Source: Candidatus Omnitrophota bacterium (GTDB lineage Bacteria > Omnitrophota > Gorgyraeia > Gygaellales > Profunditerraquicolaceae). Taken from it: DNA of 61,676 nucleotides. The notes under the pieces are model-generated. The model was not told where the DNA came from. It did no database searches and saw only the letters and a list, made by a program, of their open reading frames with translations. The stretch's first letter is position 1; each line of letters begins with the position of its first letter. Below, piece by piece: positions 26,176 through 35,893 of this stretch. The translations under genes and the position numbers were made by a program. The stretch lies in the NCBI GenBank assembly GCA_026416665.1, contig JAOAET010000030.1, positions 1 through 61,676 on the forward strand, given 5' to 3'.

Positions 26176-26239
26176 ACTTCTATCTCTTAGGTAGTAAAAA
26201 TCCCAACTTTACATTTTTTTCACTGGGATAGATAGAAGC
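26176..26239 (+). promoter_or_regulatory. Long imperfect hairpin upstream of prfB
   Basis: CTTCTATCT (26177-26185) pairs with AGATAGAAG (26230-26238), and inside it ATCCCA (26200-26205) pairs with TGGGAT (26224-26229), separated by an asymmetric loop. It lies between pilT and prfB. It may end the pilT transcript or form part of the prfB leader. No clear T tract follows, so its function is undecided. Confidence 0.4.
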
Positions 26240-26303
26240 TTCTTCAAAAAAGTTTTTTGGAAAATAATCGTTTTGATTAACGAAAATATTTTTAAGGATA
26301 GCG

Positions 26304-27459
26304 ATGCTTGATGAAATAAAAAAAAGATTAGAGGCAATCAACCAAGGTTTGAAGGAACTTAGGGGGTATCTTTGACATTGATAATAAAGTGTCTAGAATC
26401 GAGCAATTATCTAAGCAGATGTCGGAACAAGACTTCTGGAACAATGAGATAAAGGCACAGCAGGTAGTAAGAGAACTTAAAAATTTAAAGAGTGTGGTAG
26501 AACCTTGGCAGAGTGCGCAAAGGCGCTATCAGGAAATAGCAGAATTAGTTAGCATTGCTACTGCTGAAGAACAAAGCTTTCTAGAAGAATTGCAAAAGGC
26601 AAGCTCTGCATTAGAAAAGGAACTTAATCAACTTGAGTCTAAGACTTTGCTTGATAACAAAAACGACCCTAATAATGCCTTGCTTGCGATTAACGCCGGT
26701 GCAGGTGGCACTGAGTCTTGTGACTGGGTTCAGATGTTATTAAGGATGTATAGCCGATGGGCAGAAGAAAAAGGTTTTGCTGTTAAAATAGTTGATATGT
26801 TGCCAGGTGAAGAAGCCGGTATAAAAAATGTAACATTATTTATTGAAGGTGCTTATGCTTATGGATACTTACAATCAGAAAGGGGTGTGCATAGGTTAGT
26901 TCGTATCTCTCCTTTTGATGCTAACAGACGACGACATACCTCTTTTGCCTCAGTAGATGTAATTCCAGAATTAGAAGACAATACAGAGGTTGTAATTGAA
27001 GAAAAAGATTTAATTATTGAAACCTTTCGCGCATCTACTGCTGGCGGACAGCATATGCAGAAGACAGATTCAGCTGTTCGTATTACGCATATTCCTACAG
27101 GTATTGTTGTCCAGTCACAAAACGAACGTTCACAATATCAAAACAAACAGACCGCGTTGCGTGTCTTAAAGGCGCGTATTTATGAGTTGAAAGAGAAACA
27201 GAGGCAGAAGGAACTTGAAGAAATTAGAGGCAAGGAAAAGAAGAAAATTGAATGGGGCAGTCAAATACGTTCCTATGTGCTATATCCTTATACCCTCGTT
27301 AAGGATCATCGAACAGGTTACCAGACAGCAAATGCTGATGCTGTTTTAGATGGTGATATAGATGGTTTTATAGAAGAGTATCTAAAATATCTAAAAGGAA
27401 AAAAGTTAAAGAAAACAGAACAAACTGATGATTTCTTGGATAAAGAATTTAAATCTTAA
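26304..27459 (+). CDS. prfB: Peptide chain release factor 2 with programmed +1 frameshift
   Basis: RF2 reads UAA and UGA stops. The gene starts at ATG 26304 (AAGGA six bases upstream) with [23 protein letters not shown], then meets TGA at 26373-26375 in AGGGGGTATCTTTGAC, the canonical RF2 frameshift site: internal AGGGGG, CTT slip codon, in-frame TGA followed by C. Ribosomes move +1 and continue from GAC at 26374 to 27459, giving about 384 residues; the coding join is 26304-26372 and 26374-27459. The tRNA-mimic SPF motif ([10 protein letters not shown]) and the catalytic GGQ at about residues 247-249 (TAGGQHMQ) are intact. The GTG at 26389 in the track is not the true start. Confidence 0.95.
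26361..26376 (+). promoter_or_regulatory. RF2 programmed frameshift signal
   Basis: AGGGGGTATCTTTGAC: the Shine-Dalgarno-like AGGGGG sits three bases before CTT, followed by UGA-C, an inefficient stop context. Low RF2 causes pausing at UGA and +1 slippage, an autoregulatory loop well known in other bacteria. Confidence 0.95.
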
Positions 27460-30364
27460 GGCAAAACAGAAGATTATACAACAAAGATTCCCAGGCTTAG
27501 CCATCTTTTTACATAAAGATATGCCAATGTCTTCAGTAAATGAGATGGTGCGTTTGGCCTCTTTGGTGTGGCAGGTAAATAGCTATGAAGAAAAAATGAA
27601 GGAACTTTCTGATAAACAGCTACGCGAAAAAACCGAATTTTTCCGCCAGCAAATTCTTAAGAACAATCAACTGCTACAACCTGAGATTGAAAAGTTAGAA
27701 CAGTTACTTGAGTCTGTTTCTATTCCTGAGGAAAAAGAAAGAATTAAAGAGAAGATAAAACAAACCAGGTTAAAGGTTTTTGATACAGTGATGTTAGAGG
27801 CATTTGCGGTGGTCCGTGAGGCAGCTAAACGAACCATTGGGTTACGGCATTTTGATGTGCAGGTTGCCGGTGCAATTGTGTTGCATGAAGGAAAAATTGC
27901 AGAGATGGCCACGGGCGAAGGCAAGACCTTAGTAGCTACTATGCCAGCTTATCTTAATGCGCTTCTGGGAAAAGGTGTGCATATAGTTACAGTTAATGAT
28001 TATTTAGCTCGTCGTGACCGTGAGTGGATGGGACCAATCTACGAATTTCTGGGTTTGTCTGTTGGTTGTATCCAACACGATATGTCTGATGAACAAAGGC
28101 GCCAGGCCTATATCTGCGACATTACTTATGGAACAAATAATGAGTTTGGGTTTGATTATTTAAGGGATAATATGAAGTATTCTTTAGAGGAGCTGGTGCA
28201 GCGGGATTTTTATTACGCCATTGTAGATGAAGTGGATTCTATTCTTATTGATGAGGCACGAACACCATTAATAATTTCTGGCGCAAGCGAAGAGTCAACA
28301 GATAAATATTACACCGCCTGTCGTATTGCCCAACAGTTAAAAGGAAGACGGGTAAGTGAAAGTGATCAGATAGATGCCAAGTATAAAGGGGTAGATTTAG
28401 CCAAGGGGTTTGATTACACTGCTGATGAAAAGGCACACACTATTAGTTTAACAGAAGAAGGGGAGATACGTGTAGCAAAGCTTTGGGGAGTGGACAATTT
28501 GCATAGTATTGAGACTATGGAATACAAACACCATATAATTCAAGCACTGCGCGCAAAAGAATTTTTTAAACGCGACCGAGAATATATTGTCAAAGATGGA
28601 CAAGTTATTATTGTTGATGAATTTACTGGGCGCCTTATGCCAGGTAGACGTTGGTCAGATGGGTTACATCAAGCAATTGAGGCAAAAGAGGGATTGCGTA
28701 TTGAACGCGAAAACCAGACTTTGGCGACTATTACTTTTCAGAATTACTTTAGAATGTATGAAAAACTGGCAGGAATGACCGGCACTGCTTATACTGAGGC
28801 AAATGAATTTAAGGCAATCTATAAATTAGATGTTGTATCGCTACCTACAAATAGACCGCTAATACGAACTAATTACCCTGATGTGGTTTATAAGACAGAA
28901 AAAGAAAAATTCGAGGCAGTGGTTAACGAGATAATTGAATTATACCAAAAGGGTAGACCGGTATTGGTGGGGACAATAGCGATAGATAAATCAGAAATGC
29001 TTTCGGATATGCTCCGGCGCAGAGGAATTCCTCATCAGGTATTAAATGCAAAATTTCATGAGATGGAGGCAGCTATTGTTGCTCAGGCAGGTAGATTAAA
29101 AACAGTGACTATTGCCACTAATATGGCAGGTCGAGGGACCGATATTCTTCTAGGTGGTAATGCTGAATTTATGGCAAAAAGTATTATTAAGCAAAGATTA
29201 CAGGCAAAAGAAAAGGTAACCGCAGAGGATTATCAAAAATTACTCCAACAATGTAAGCGTGAGACTGACCGTGAGCACCAGGAGGTTGTGCGTTTAGGAG
29301 GGTTGCATGTAATAGGAACTGAACGCCATGAATCGCGAAGAATTGATAATCAGTTACGCGGTCGCTGTGGTCGCCAAGGTGATCCAGGGTCATCGCGTTT
29401 CTATGTCTCTTTTGACGACGACCTTATGCGGCTTTTTGCTCCCGAGTTTATGCTAAAAATGCTTGCAGGTATTGAGACCAACGGCGAACCGCTTACTCTT
29501 AAAGAAGGCTTTTTAGCAAATCAGATTACCCGTTCTATTGAAACAGCGCAACGTAGAGTTGAACAACACAATTTTGAAATACGCAAACAACTTTTAGAAT
29601 ATGACAATGTGATGAATAAACAGCGAGAGATTATCTATAACCAACGCCGGCAAATTTTAGAAGGAATTTCTTTAAAAGAGCAACTTTATAATATCCTTGA
29701 AGAAGCGGTGCAGAAATTAGTGGACAGTTATTACCGAGACAATGCTGGTATTTCAGAGTCAGGCTCTGATACTGAACTCTTAACGCAACTACACTTAAAG
29801 TTTGGGCTTAAGTTAGAGACGAAAGAGTTGGAAGGGAAAAGTGCCTCAGCAATAAAAGAAATGATTATAGAGTTACTTAAACACCAATATGAGGAAAAAG
29901 AACAGGCAGTTGGTTCAGAACTGATGCGTTCACTTGAACGAATGGTGTTTTTACAGATTGTGGACAGTAAATGGAAAGACCATCTTTACTCTATGGACAA
30001 ATTACGTGAGGGTATTGGTCTACGCGCATACGGCCATAGAGATCCTCTTATAGAGTATAAAAATGAGGCATTTCAGTATTTCAGCCAAATGATTGTCAGC
30101 ATAAAGGAGGAGGCATTGGAAACACTTCTTAAGCTACAACCTTCACGTCCTGAACGTTTTCGTGGCATTTTTAATGCCCCACATATTGAGTTACACCCAG
30201 AATTAGAAAAACCTTCTTTAGAGCAAGTGCAACAAGCTTCTTCAGTTCCTTCCCAGGTAAGTAGCCCAAGTGTTCCTTTACAATCACACCATCCCAAAGT
30301 AGGCAGAAACGATCCCTGTCCTTGTGGTTCGGGTAAGAAATATAAAAAGTGTTGTGGACAGTAA
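27428..30364 (+). CDS. secA: Protein translocase ATPase SecA
   Basis: The motor for Sec-dependent export, 978 residues. Walker A is ATGEGKT near residues 161-167; [61 protein letters not shown], and [14 protein letters not shown] with [15 protein letters not shown] are all SecA blocks. The C-terminal [19 protein letters not shown] is the zinc-binding SEC-C tail that contacts SecB and ribosomes. The first about 30 residues before [15 protein letters not shown] are non-homologous, so initiation at 27521 is possible, though ATG 27428 overlapping prfB by 32 bases suits coupling. Confidence 0.97.
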   Translation: MISWIKNLNLKAKQKIIQQRFPGLAIFLHKDMPMSSVNEMVRLASLVWQVNSYEEKMKELSDKQLREKTEFFRQQILKNNQLLQPEIEKLEQLLESVSIPEEKERIKEKIKQTRLKVFDTVMLEAFAVVREAAKRTIGLRHFDVQVAGAIVLHEGKIAEMATGEGKTLVATMPAYLNALLGKGVHIVTVNDYLARRDREWMGPIYEFLGLSVGCIQHDMSDEQRRQAYICDITYGTNNEFGFDYLRDNMKYSLEELVQRDFYYAIVDEVDSILIDEARTPLIISGASEESTDKYYTACRIAQQLKGRRVSESDQIDAKYKGVDLAKGFDYTADEKAHTISLTEEGEIRVAKLWGVDNLHSIETMEYKHHIIQALRAKEFFKRDREYIVKDGQVIIVDEFTGRLMPGRRWSDGLHQAIEAKEGLRIERENQTLATITFQNYFRMYEKLAGMTGTAYTEANEFKAIYKLDVVSLPTNRPLIRTNYPDVVYKTEKEKFEAVVNEIIELYQKGRPVLVGTIAIDKSEMLSDMLRRRGIPHQVLNAKFHEMEAAIVAQAGRLKTVTIATNMAGRGTDILLGGNAEFMAKSIIKQRLQAKEKVTAEDYQKLLQQCKRETDREHQEVVRLGGLHVIGTERHESRRIDNQLRGRCGRQGDPGSSRFYVSFDDDLMRLFAPEFMLKMLAGIETNGEPLTLKEGFLANQITRSIETAQRRVEQHNFEIRKQLLEYDNVMNKQREIIYNQRRQILEGISLKEQLYNILEEAVQKLVDSYYRDNAGISESGSDTELLTQLHLKFGLKLETKELEGKSASAIKEMIIELLKHQYEEKEQAVGSELMRSLERMVFLQIVDSKWKDHLYSMDKLREGIGLRAYGHRDPLIEYKNEAFQYFSQMIVSIKEEALETLLKLQPSRPERFRGIFNAPHIELHPELEKPSLEQVQQASSVPSQVSSPSVPLQSHHPKVGRNDPCPCGSGKKYKKCCGQ

Positions 30365-30369
30365 AATAT

Positions 30370-31962
30370 ATGTTAGAAGAGAAAATAACAACTAGCTCAA
30401 TTTTTAAGAGTTTTATGTTAGCTGGTCTTTCTGGTTTATTATTAGCTGCTTCTTTTCCTTATTTTAATTGTCCGCTCTTGGCTTATTTTGCTTTTATTCC
30501 TTTGTTTGTCATTTTAAAAGAAGAGAGGTCTTTCTTAAGAGGTTTTCTGTTAGGGTTTATTAGTGGTATTGTATTTTGGACCATTACTATTTATTGGCTA
30601 ATTCATGTTACTTTATTAGGAACAATGCTACTTATACCTTATCTTGCATTTTATACTGCTTTATTCAGTTTGGCTGTTGTGTTGTGGGGTAAAACAAATA
30701 ACCCTCAAAGAATAAATATTCCCTTTGTTCTATTTTCGGCAGCAGTATGGGTAATTTTAGAATATCTACGTAGCCACCTATTAACAGGTTTTCCCTGGGC
30801 ACTGGTGGGTTTCAGCCAATACCAGATGTTACCGATTGTTCAGCTTGCTACAACTACTGGGGTATGGGGTGTTTCTTTTTTTGTTATTCTGGTTAATGGT
30901 TTTTTATTTTTAGCTTTTAATTATTGGAAGTATAAAAAAAATTTAACCAATGTTTTTTCCCCGCTTATTATTTGTTTAGTTTGTGTAATAGGCGTTTTAG
31001 TTTTCGGTTGGTTTAATATGAAACTTCTCAAAGATACCTTTGTTTCTTCAAGAAAGACAATAACGGTAGCAGTAATTCAGGGCAATATCCCCCAAGAATT
31101 AAAGTGGCAGAATTCTTATCTAGATATGATTTTGGAAAAACATCTTCACCTTTCGTTAATTGCGTCAGAGAAGAAACCAATTTTGATTATTTGGCCTGAA
31201 GCAAGTGTCCCCACTGTTGTGCAGGACAAACCCCAGTATTTAGAGAAGATAAAAAATTTTTGCCGCAGGAATCGAGTGTGGTTATTGGTTGGTGCTGTTC
31301 AACGCAAAGGAGAGAATTTTTTTAATAGCGCTCTTCTTATTTCTCCAGAAGGTGTTCTTGTGGGTGAATACGACAAGAATCATTTGGTACCTTTTGGTGA
31401 ATATGTCCCTTTAAGAAATATTTTTAAATTTTTAGATACAATTGTTCCGATTGGTGAGATGACCAAAGGAAAAGAATTAAATGTCTTGAAAATCTTTCTT
31501 GAAGGTCCTGTTCATCCTGTAAGTTTACATTTTGGGGTTTTAATTTGTTTTGAGGACCTTTTTAGTGAACTAGCCAGAGGTTTGGTATTGAAGAAAGCAG
31601 AATTTTTAGTCAATATTACTAATGACGCTTGGTATAAAAAGACCTCTGCGGCAGAACAACATTTACAAGCCTCTGTCTTTCGCGCAATAGAAAACCGCAT
31701 CTGGTTGGTGCGCAGTGCAAATACCGGTGTATCTGCTTTTATTGAACCTTCCGGTAAAATTCACAGATTTACGGATAAAAACAGACAGTCGCTTTTTGTG
31801 GAAGGAATTCAAGTAAATAGTTTCCCTCTTCGAAAATCAACACCCACTTTTTATGTCCGCTTCGGGGATTGGTTTATTGGTCTGTGTGTTTTAATAATTC
31901 TTGGGTGCGGACTGTTAAATAACAAAAGGGGATATTTCTTGCATAACAAGAGGAAAATTTAG
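30370..31962 (+). CDS. lnt: Apolipoprotein N-acyltransferase
   Basis: An inner-membrane enzyme that adds the third acyl chain to lipoproteins. Six or so N-terminal helices are followed by a nitrilase-like periplasmic domain (VAVIQGNIPQELKW) and a final helix. The catalytic triad is visible: Glu277 in IWPEASVP, Lys336 in EYDKNHLVPFGEYVP, Cys393 in LICFEDLF. These positions parallel the classical E267/K335/C387. Start ATG 30370 is preferred to the TTG 30349 in the track. Together with lgt at 46184 it supports a Gram-negative lipoprotein pathway. Confidence 0.95.
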   Translation: MLEEKITTSSIFKSFMLAGLSGLLLAASFPYFNCPLLAYFAFIPLFVILKEERSFLRGFLLGFISGIVFWTITIYWLIHVTLLGTMLLIPYLAFYTALFSLAVVLWGKTNNPQRINIPFVLFSAAVWVILEYLRSHLLTGFPWALVGFSQYQMLPIVQLATTTGVWGVSFFVILVNGFLFLAFNYWKYKKNLTNVFSPLIICLVCVIGVLVFGWFNMKLLKDTFVSSRKTITVAVIQGNIPQELKWQNSYLDMILEKHLHLSLIASEKKPILIIWPEASVPTVVQDKPQYLEKIKNFCRRNRVWLLVGAVQRKGENFFNSALLISPEGVLVGEYDKNHLVPFGEYVPLRNIFKFLDTIVPIGEMTKGKELNVLKIFLEGPVHPVSLHFGVLICFEDLFSELARGLVLKKAEFLVNITNDAWYKKTSAAEQHLQASVFRAIENRIWLVRSANTGVSAFIEPSGKIHRFTDKNRQSLFVEGIQVNSFPLRKSTPTFYVRFGDWFIGLCVLIILGCGLLNNKRGYFLHNKRKI

Positions 31963-31974
31963 AAAGGAGATAAG

Positions 31975-33129
31975 ATGTTTAACATAATACTTCTTGGAAT
32001 TACCAGTCTTTTAACTGATATTTCAAGTGAAATGGTATACCCAATCCTGCCGATTTTCCTCGTAGATAAACTTAAAGCAGGGCCAGCTATTTTGGGAATT
32101 ATTGAAGGTATTGCTGAAAGTTTAGCTAGTTTACTTAAGGTTTTGTCTGGTTTCTGGTCTGATAAAATTCGTCGAAGAAAACCTTTTACTATTTTTGGCT
32201 ACGCTAACTCTGCGGTAGGAAAGTTATTCCTTTATTTTGCGCTCAGCTGGCATTGGGTATTGGCCGGCCGGATTATTGATCGGTTTGGTAAAGGAATCCG
32301 AACAGCTCCAAGAGATGCACTTATCGCAGATAGCGCTAAGGAAGGCAAACGGGGTGCTGCTTATGGTCTTCACCGTTCAATGGACAGTTTAGGGGCAACG
32401 ATAGGTGTTTTTTTAACTTATTGGTTAACAGTAAAAGTCCTTAATAACTCTACACAACAGATTGGAAAGATATTTCTTTTTTCACTTATTCCGGCATTTT
32501 TAGGGGTTTTAGTTTTATTTTTTGTAAAAGAAAAAAAAGAGAAAACGCCACTTAAAGCACAGAAGATAGAATTCAAATGGAATCTATTAGATAAACGGCT
32601 ACAGATGTTTTTTATTTTTACCTTTTTATTTACCCTGGGTAATTCTTCTAATCAATTCTTGTTATTGCGTGCAAAAACAATGGGAGATTCCTTGGCAACA
32701 GTGTTACTGATGTATCTTGTCTTTAATATTGTGTACACCTTAAGTGCTTATCCGGCTTCCAAACTATCAGACAAAATTGGGCGTAAAAAAATATTGGTTT
32801 TAGGGTATTTATTTTATGGACTAGTGTATTTAGGATTTGCATTGGCTCCTTCAAGCAGATGGTTATGGATTCTGTTTGCTATCTACGGCCTGTATATAGG
32901 GTTTACTGAAGGAGTAGAAAAAGCAATGGTTGCAGATATAGCCCCGCCACACCTTAAAGCCACTGCTATTGGTATGCACGCTACTTTAGTAGGGATAGGG
33001 TTATTGCCTGCTTCTATTCTTGCAGGAATTTTATGGAAAACTTTGGGGGCACAGGCACCATTTTTCTTTGGTTCGGTAATGGGGATAATCGCAAGTGTGG
33101 GATTGTGGTTTATTCTTAAAGGGCTTTAA
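31975..33129 (+). CDS. Major facilitator superfamily transporter
   Basis: A 384-residue MFS protein with 12 expected helices in two halves. LTDISSEMVYPILPIFLVDKL and GIIEGIAESLASLLKVLSGFWSDKIRRRKP contain the loop 2-3 motif (G-x-x-x-D-x-x-x-R-R). GRIIDRFGKGIRTAPRDALIADSA with its charged loop, and SDKIGRKKILVLGY in the second half, repeat it. This subtype, with SSEM near the start, is common in environmental bacteria and its substrate is unknown. AGAAAGGAGATAAG precedes the ATG. It converges on the CDF gene, their ends overlapping by four bases. Confidence 0.88.
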   Translation: MFNIILLGITSLLTDISSEMVYPILPIFLVDKLKAGPAILGIIEGIAESLASLLKVLSGFWSDKIRRRKPFTIFGYANSAVGKLFLYFALSWHWVLAGRIIDRFGKGIRTAPRDALIADSAKEGKRGAAYGLHRSMDSLGATIGVFLTYWLTVKVLNNSTQQIGKIFLFSLIPAFLGVLVLFFVKEKKEKTPLKAQKIEFKWNLLDKRLQMFFIFTFLFTLGNSSNQFLLLRAKTMGDSLATVLLMYLVFNIVYTLSAYPASKLSDKIGRKKILVLGYLFYGLVYLGFALAPSSRWLWILFAIYGLYIGFTEGVEKAMVADIAPPHLKATAIGMHATLVGIGLLPASILAGILWKTLGAQAPFFFGSVMGIIASVGLWFILKGL

Positions 33130-34016
33130 AGATCTCTCTCTGGTTCCATATGCACTACTACATCAGACACGCCAGGTAGATGCTTTTTTAGTTCTGCTTC
33201 AATACTGTTACTAATACGGTGAGCTTTATCCATATGCATATCGGATTTTACCTGCACATGTAGGTCAATATGGATATCGTCAGGTCTTCCGCGCGTGCGG
33301 ATTTTATGGCAGGTTTCTACCCCCGGGATAGATAAAACAATTTTAGTGATTATGTTTTTGTCCATAACTGCCCTATCACAGAGAATATCGGTGCTTTCCT
33401 TTAATATACCAAAGGCAGAATAACCAATAAAAATAGCAATAAGAATAGTAATTATTGCATCTACAATAGTTAAAGAAGGATATTTCTTCATAATAACAAG
33501 GCCAGCAATTACTGCCACGGAGGTTAAAATATCTGCTCTGGTATGTAAGGCATCAGCAATTAAAAGGTCGCTACGAAGTTTTTTACCTTGTTTTTGTTCA
33601 AAGGTCATCACTTTTAAGTTGATAAGAACAGTAACCAACATAATAACAAAGCTACTTGTAGTAATGGTAGGTTTTATCGGTGTTTTAATTTGTTGAATGC
33701 CTTTGCCCAATAAATGGAACGTAATGATAAAAAGAAGCACTGCAATTAGTTGTGAAAAAAGAGTTTCAAACTTTTTGTGTCCGTAGGGATGGTCTGTATC
33801 TACAGGTTGGGAAGCCAGATGTATGCCAATTAGACAGATAATATTAGAGGCACCGTCTGAGAGGGAATGGAAGCCATCTGCAGTTAGACTTGAACAGTGG
33901 CTAATTAGTCCAGCAAATATTTTGGCAAAGGCTACTGCCCAATTAAGCCCAAGTATCCACAACAAAATTTTATGTATTTGCTGGAAACGGTTAAAAGGAG
34001 GCTCTTGTTCAATCAT
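33126..34016 (-). CDS. Cation diffusion facilitator (CDF) metal transporter
   Basis: A 296-residue exporter for Zn, Co, Fe or Mn. Six helices with LTADGFHSLSDGASNI (HxxxD of helix 2) and ADALHTRADILTSVAVI (HxxxD of helix 5) form the transport site. HPYGHKKFE is the usual loop. The C-terminal cytosolic domain, GVETCHKIRTRGRPDDIHIDLHVQVKSDMHMDKAHRISNSIE, is the metal-sensing ferredoxin-like fold. The predicted start site coincides with the start codon, so the mRNA should be leaderless. Confidence 0.92.
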   Translation of the reverse strand: MIEQEPPFNRFQQIHKILLWILGLNWAVAFAKIFAGLISHCSSLTADGFHSLSDGASNIICLIGIHLASQPVDTDHPYGHKKFETLFSQLIAVLLFIITFHLLGKGIQQIKTPIKPTITTSSFVIMLVTVLINLKVMTFEQKQGKKLRSDLLIADALHTRADILTSVAVIAGLVIMKKYPSLTIVDAIITILIAIFIGYSAFGILKESTDILCDRAVMDKNIITKIVLSIPGVETCHKIRTRGRPDDIHIDLHVQVKSDMHMDKAHRISNSIEAELKKHLPGVSDVVVHMEPERDL

Positions 34017-34022
34017 AAAATA

Positions 34023-34051
34023 ATTATAGCGTAAGCAATTATTACAAGCAA
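34023..34051 (-). promoter_or_regulatory. CDF promoter, start site at the ATG
   Basis: On the minus strand TTGCTT (34051-34046), 17 bases, and TATAAT (34028-34023). The expected start is base 34016, the A of the start codon. Confidence 0.7.
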
Positions 34052-34064
34052 AGGTTTTTCTTAG

Positions 34065-34092
34065 TTGCTATTTAGGTTTTTTATGGTATAAT
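34065..34092 (+). promoter_or_regulatory. Promoter for the adenosine-specific kinase gene
   Basis: TTGCTA (34065-34070), 16 bases, TATAAT (34087-34092). The leader is only about 13 nt but contains AGGTGA six bases before ATG 34112. Confidence 0.75.
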
Positions 34093-34111
34093 ACGCTACA
34101 GGTGAATAAGG

Positions 34112-34597
34112 ATGATTAAATTTGAGTCAGTAAAAATCAATAAACCTGCAGAAGTTAATGTGATTATTGGGCAGAGCCATTTTATTAAAAGCGTGGAAGA
34201 TTTGTATGAGGCCTTAGTAAATAGTGTTCCTTCCCTTGAATTTGCAATCGCTTTTTCTGAAGCGTCTGGTGCATGTAAAGTAAGAATAGAAGGAACAAAT
34301 AATGAATTAAAAAAGTTAGCCCAAGATAATGCTATTGCTTGTGGATGTGGACATACTTTTTATATCTTTCTTAAAAACGCCTATCCCATTAATGTCCTAA
34401 ATGCTATTAAAATGGTTCCGGAAGTATGTAATATCTTTTGTGCTACTGCTAATCCTGTGGAGGTGATTGTTGCCGAGACAGAAATTGGCAGAGGTATAAT
34501 GGGTGTAATAGATGGTTGTCCTCCAAAGGGTGTTGAACAAAGTGAAGATTTAGTCTGGAGAAAAAATTTACTGCGGAAAATAGGTTATAAGCTATAA
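34112..34597 (+). CDS. Adenosine-specific kinase family protein (DUF355-like)
   Basis: A 161-residue protein matching the small adenosine-specific kinase family found in Thermotoga, Pyrobaculum and others. Blocks are VNVIIGQSHFIKSVEDLYEAL, FAIAFSEASGACKVRIEGTN, GCGHTFYIFLKNAYPINVLNAIK, VCNIFCATANPVEVIVAETEIGRGIMGVIDGCPPKGVE. The family was named from structure and weak activity; a nucleotide-binding role in nucleoside salvage is inferred. It is the first gene of an operon with the acyltransferase three bases downstream. Confidence 0.85.
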   Translation: MIKFESVKINKPAEVNVIIGQSHFIKSVEDLYEALVNSVPSLEFAIAFSEASGACKVRIEGTNNELKKLAQDNAIACGCGHTFYIFLKNAYPINVLNAIKMVPEVCNIFCATANPVEVIVAETEIGRGIMGVIDGCPPKGVEQSEDLVWRKNLLRKIGYKL

Positions 34598-34600
34598 GCA

Positions 34601-35524
34601 ATGAAAAGGCAACTTTGTCCTCGTCTGGAGGCACTCTTTGGTAGGTTACTTTTAGAGATAAGCTCTTTGATAATTTGGGTAACCCCAGAGTTATTTTTAT
34701 ATAGAGTAGCCAAAGTTTTAGGGGTGTTACTTTTCCTAATACTAGGACGGCAGAGAAGAATTGCAATAAACAACTTAGAGCAGGCATACACAGGAAAAAT
34801 TTCTTCTAAACAGTGTTATAAGATTGCTCAAGGGTGTTTTATAAATATGGCACAGTCTGGAGCAGAGCTATTGGGGTGGTTAAAAAGAAAACATAGAGTT
34901 GTTGAGAAGGTGAACTTTGAAAACCTGGAAATATTAAAAAAGGCCTTGGCACAAAAAAACGGGGTTATTTTGGTAAGCGCACACTTGGGTAATTTTCCGC
35001 TTATTCCTGTGCGATTGGGATTTGAAGCAATTAAGACAGCAGTGATTATGCGACCAATTAGAGAAGCAAGGCTTATCCAGATATTTAAAGAGATACCCAG
35101 ACAGCTGGATATAGAACTAATTCCTACCGTTCCCCGAAGTGCTTGTGTATTGGCAGCTTTACGGTCATTACGTAATAATCGCTGTCTTCTGCTTCTGTTA
35201 GACCAAAACTTTGGTACAGGTGGTGTATTTGCAGATTTTTTTGGGAGGAAGGCAGCTACGGCAACAGGACCAGTGGTTCTTGCGCAACGTAGTAACGCTG
35301 TCATTATACCTTGTTTTATTATTAGAAAGCCAGATAACACACATACAATATTTTTTGAGCCGGAATTTAAAATAACGCAGTTTTCTTCTGAGCAGGAGAC
35401 AATAGTAAAAAACATCCAAGCCTTAACAGAGCTAATTGAGAATTATATAAGAAGATATCCCCAACAGTGGACTTGGATACACAGGCGTTGGAAAGTTCAA
35501 CCGAGGTATCTAGCCCAGCAGTAA
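34601..35524 (+). CDS. LpxL/HtrB-type lipid A acyltransferase-like protein
   Basis: A 307-residue inner-membrane acyltransferase. The core motif VSAHLGNFPLIPVRL corresponds to the HxxxxD/E region that in LpxL reads HLGNWE; here the acidic residue after HLGNF is replaced by Pro, so catalytic competence needs checking. Other landmarks are RQRRIAINNLEQAYTG near the N-terminus and LLLLDQNFGTGGVFADFFGRKAATATGPVVLAQRSN, typical of the family. The C-terminal YPQQWTWIHRRWK is also diagnostic. It would acylate a lipid A or glycolipid precursor. Confidence 0.85.
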   Translation: MKRQLCPRLEALFGRLLLEISSLIIWVTPELFLYRVAKVLGVLLFLILGRQRRIAINNLEQAYTGKISSKQCYKIAQGCFINMAQSGAELLGWLKRKHRVVEKVNFENLEILKKALAQKNGVILVSAHLGNFPLIPVRLGFEAIKTAVIMRPIREARLIQIFKEIPRQLDIELIPTVPRSACVLAALRSLRNNRCLLLLLDQNFGTGGVFADFFGRKAATATGPVVLAQRSNAVIIPCFIIRKPDNTHTIFFEPEFKITQFSSEQETIVKNIQALTELIENYIRRYPQQWTWIHRRWKVQPRYLAQQ

Positions 35525-35574
35525 TTACAGAAATTCGTAATTATAACAGAAGAAAATAAAAAGGAGGTGAGCAT

Positions 35575-35787
35575 ATGGCAGAAGAGGCAAAACAGCCCGC
35601 AAAGAATGAGAATCTTTCTAAAATGATGAAGACAATTCTTATGGTCATTGTAGGGATTGCGTTGCTTGTGCTTGGTGGATACTGTATATGGAGATGGTGG
35701 TGGTGTGTGCGTATTTTGATTAAAGGTTCCATAGGGTTCTTCTTTGTTTTGTGCGGTATAATCTTTTTGGCAATGGCCAAAGAATAA
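35575..35787 (+). CDS. Small membrane protein of unknown function
   Basis: A 70-residue protein with two hydrophobic segments (ILMVIVGIALLVLGGYCI and GSIGFFFVLCGIIFLAMA) separated by a WRWWWCVR cluster. AAAAAGGAGGTGAGCAT gives a near-perfect ribosome binding site, supporting real expression. A strong terminator follows within 20 bases, so it forms a short transcription unit or ends the upstream operon. No family is recognised. Confidence 0.7.
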   Translation: MAEEAKQPAKNENLSKMMKTILMVIVGIALLVLGGYCIWRWWWCVRILIKGSIGFFFVLCGIIFLAMAKE

Positions 35788-35804
35788 AACTTTGCTTTTC
35801 TTAA

Positions 35805-35852
35805 AAGAGGCCTTTGGAGAAAAAGATAAAAGCAAAGGCCTCTTCTGTCTTC
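35805..35852 (+). terminator. Terminator hairpin before bioY
   Basis: AAGAGGCCTTTG (35805-35816) pairs perfectly with CAAAGGCCTCTT (35833-35844), a 12-bp stem with a 16-nt loop, followed by CTGTCTTCC rather than a long T run. It probably ends the transcript of the small membrane protein. Confidence 0.7.
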
Positions 35853-35893
35853 CTACTTTTTAGAATTAAATAAATCGTAAAAAGGAGTAATCT

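Noticed and set aside
26389-27459. prfB starting at GTG 26389
   Set aside because: The canonical frameshift site and upstream start at 26304 show that the true RF2 begins earlier.
34828-35415. Minus-strand ORF of 195 residues antisense to the acyltransferase
   Set aside because: It is a shadow frame of a well-supported LpxL-like gene.
35497-35835. Minus-strand ORFs (112 and 79 residues) opposite the small membrane protein
   Set aside because: They have no ribosome binding site, while the plus-strand ORF has a strong one and ends just before a terminator.
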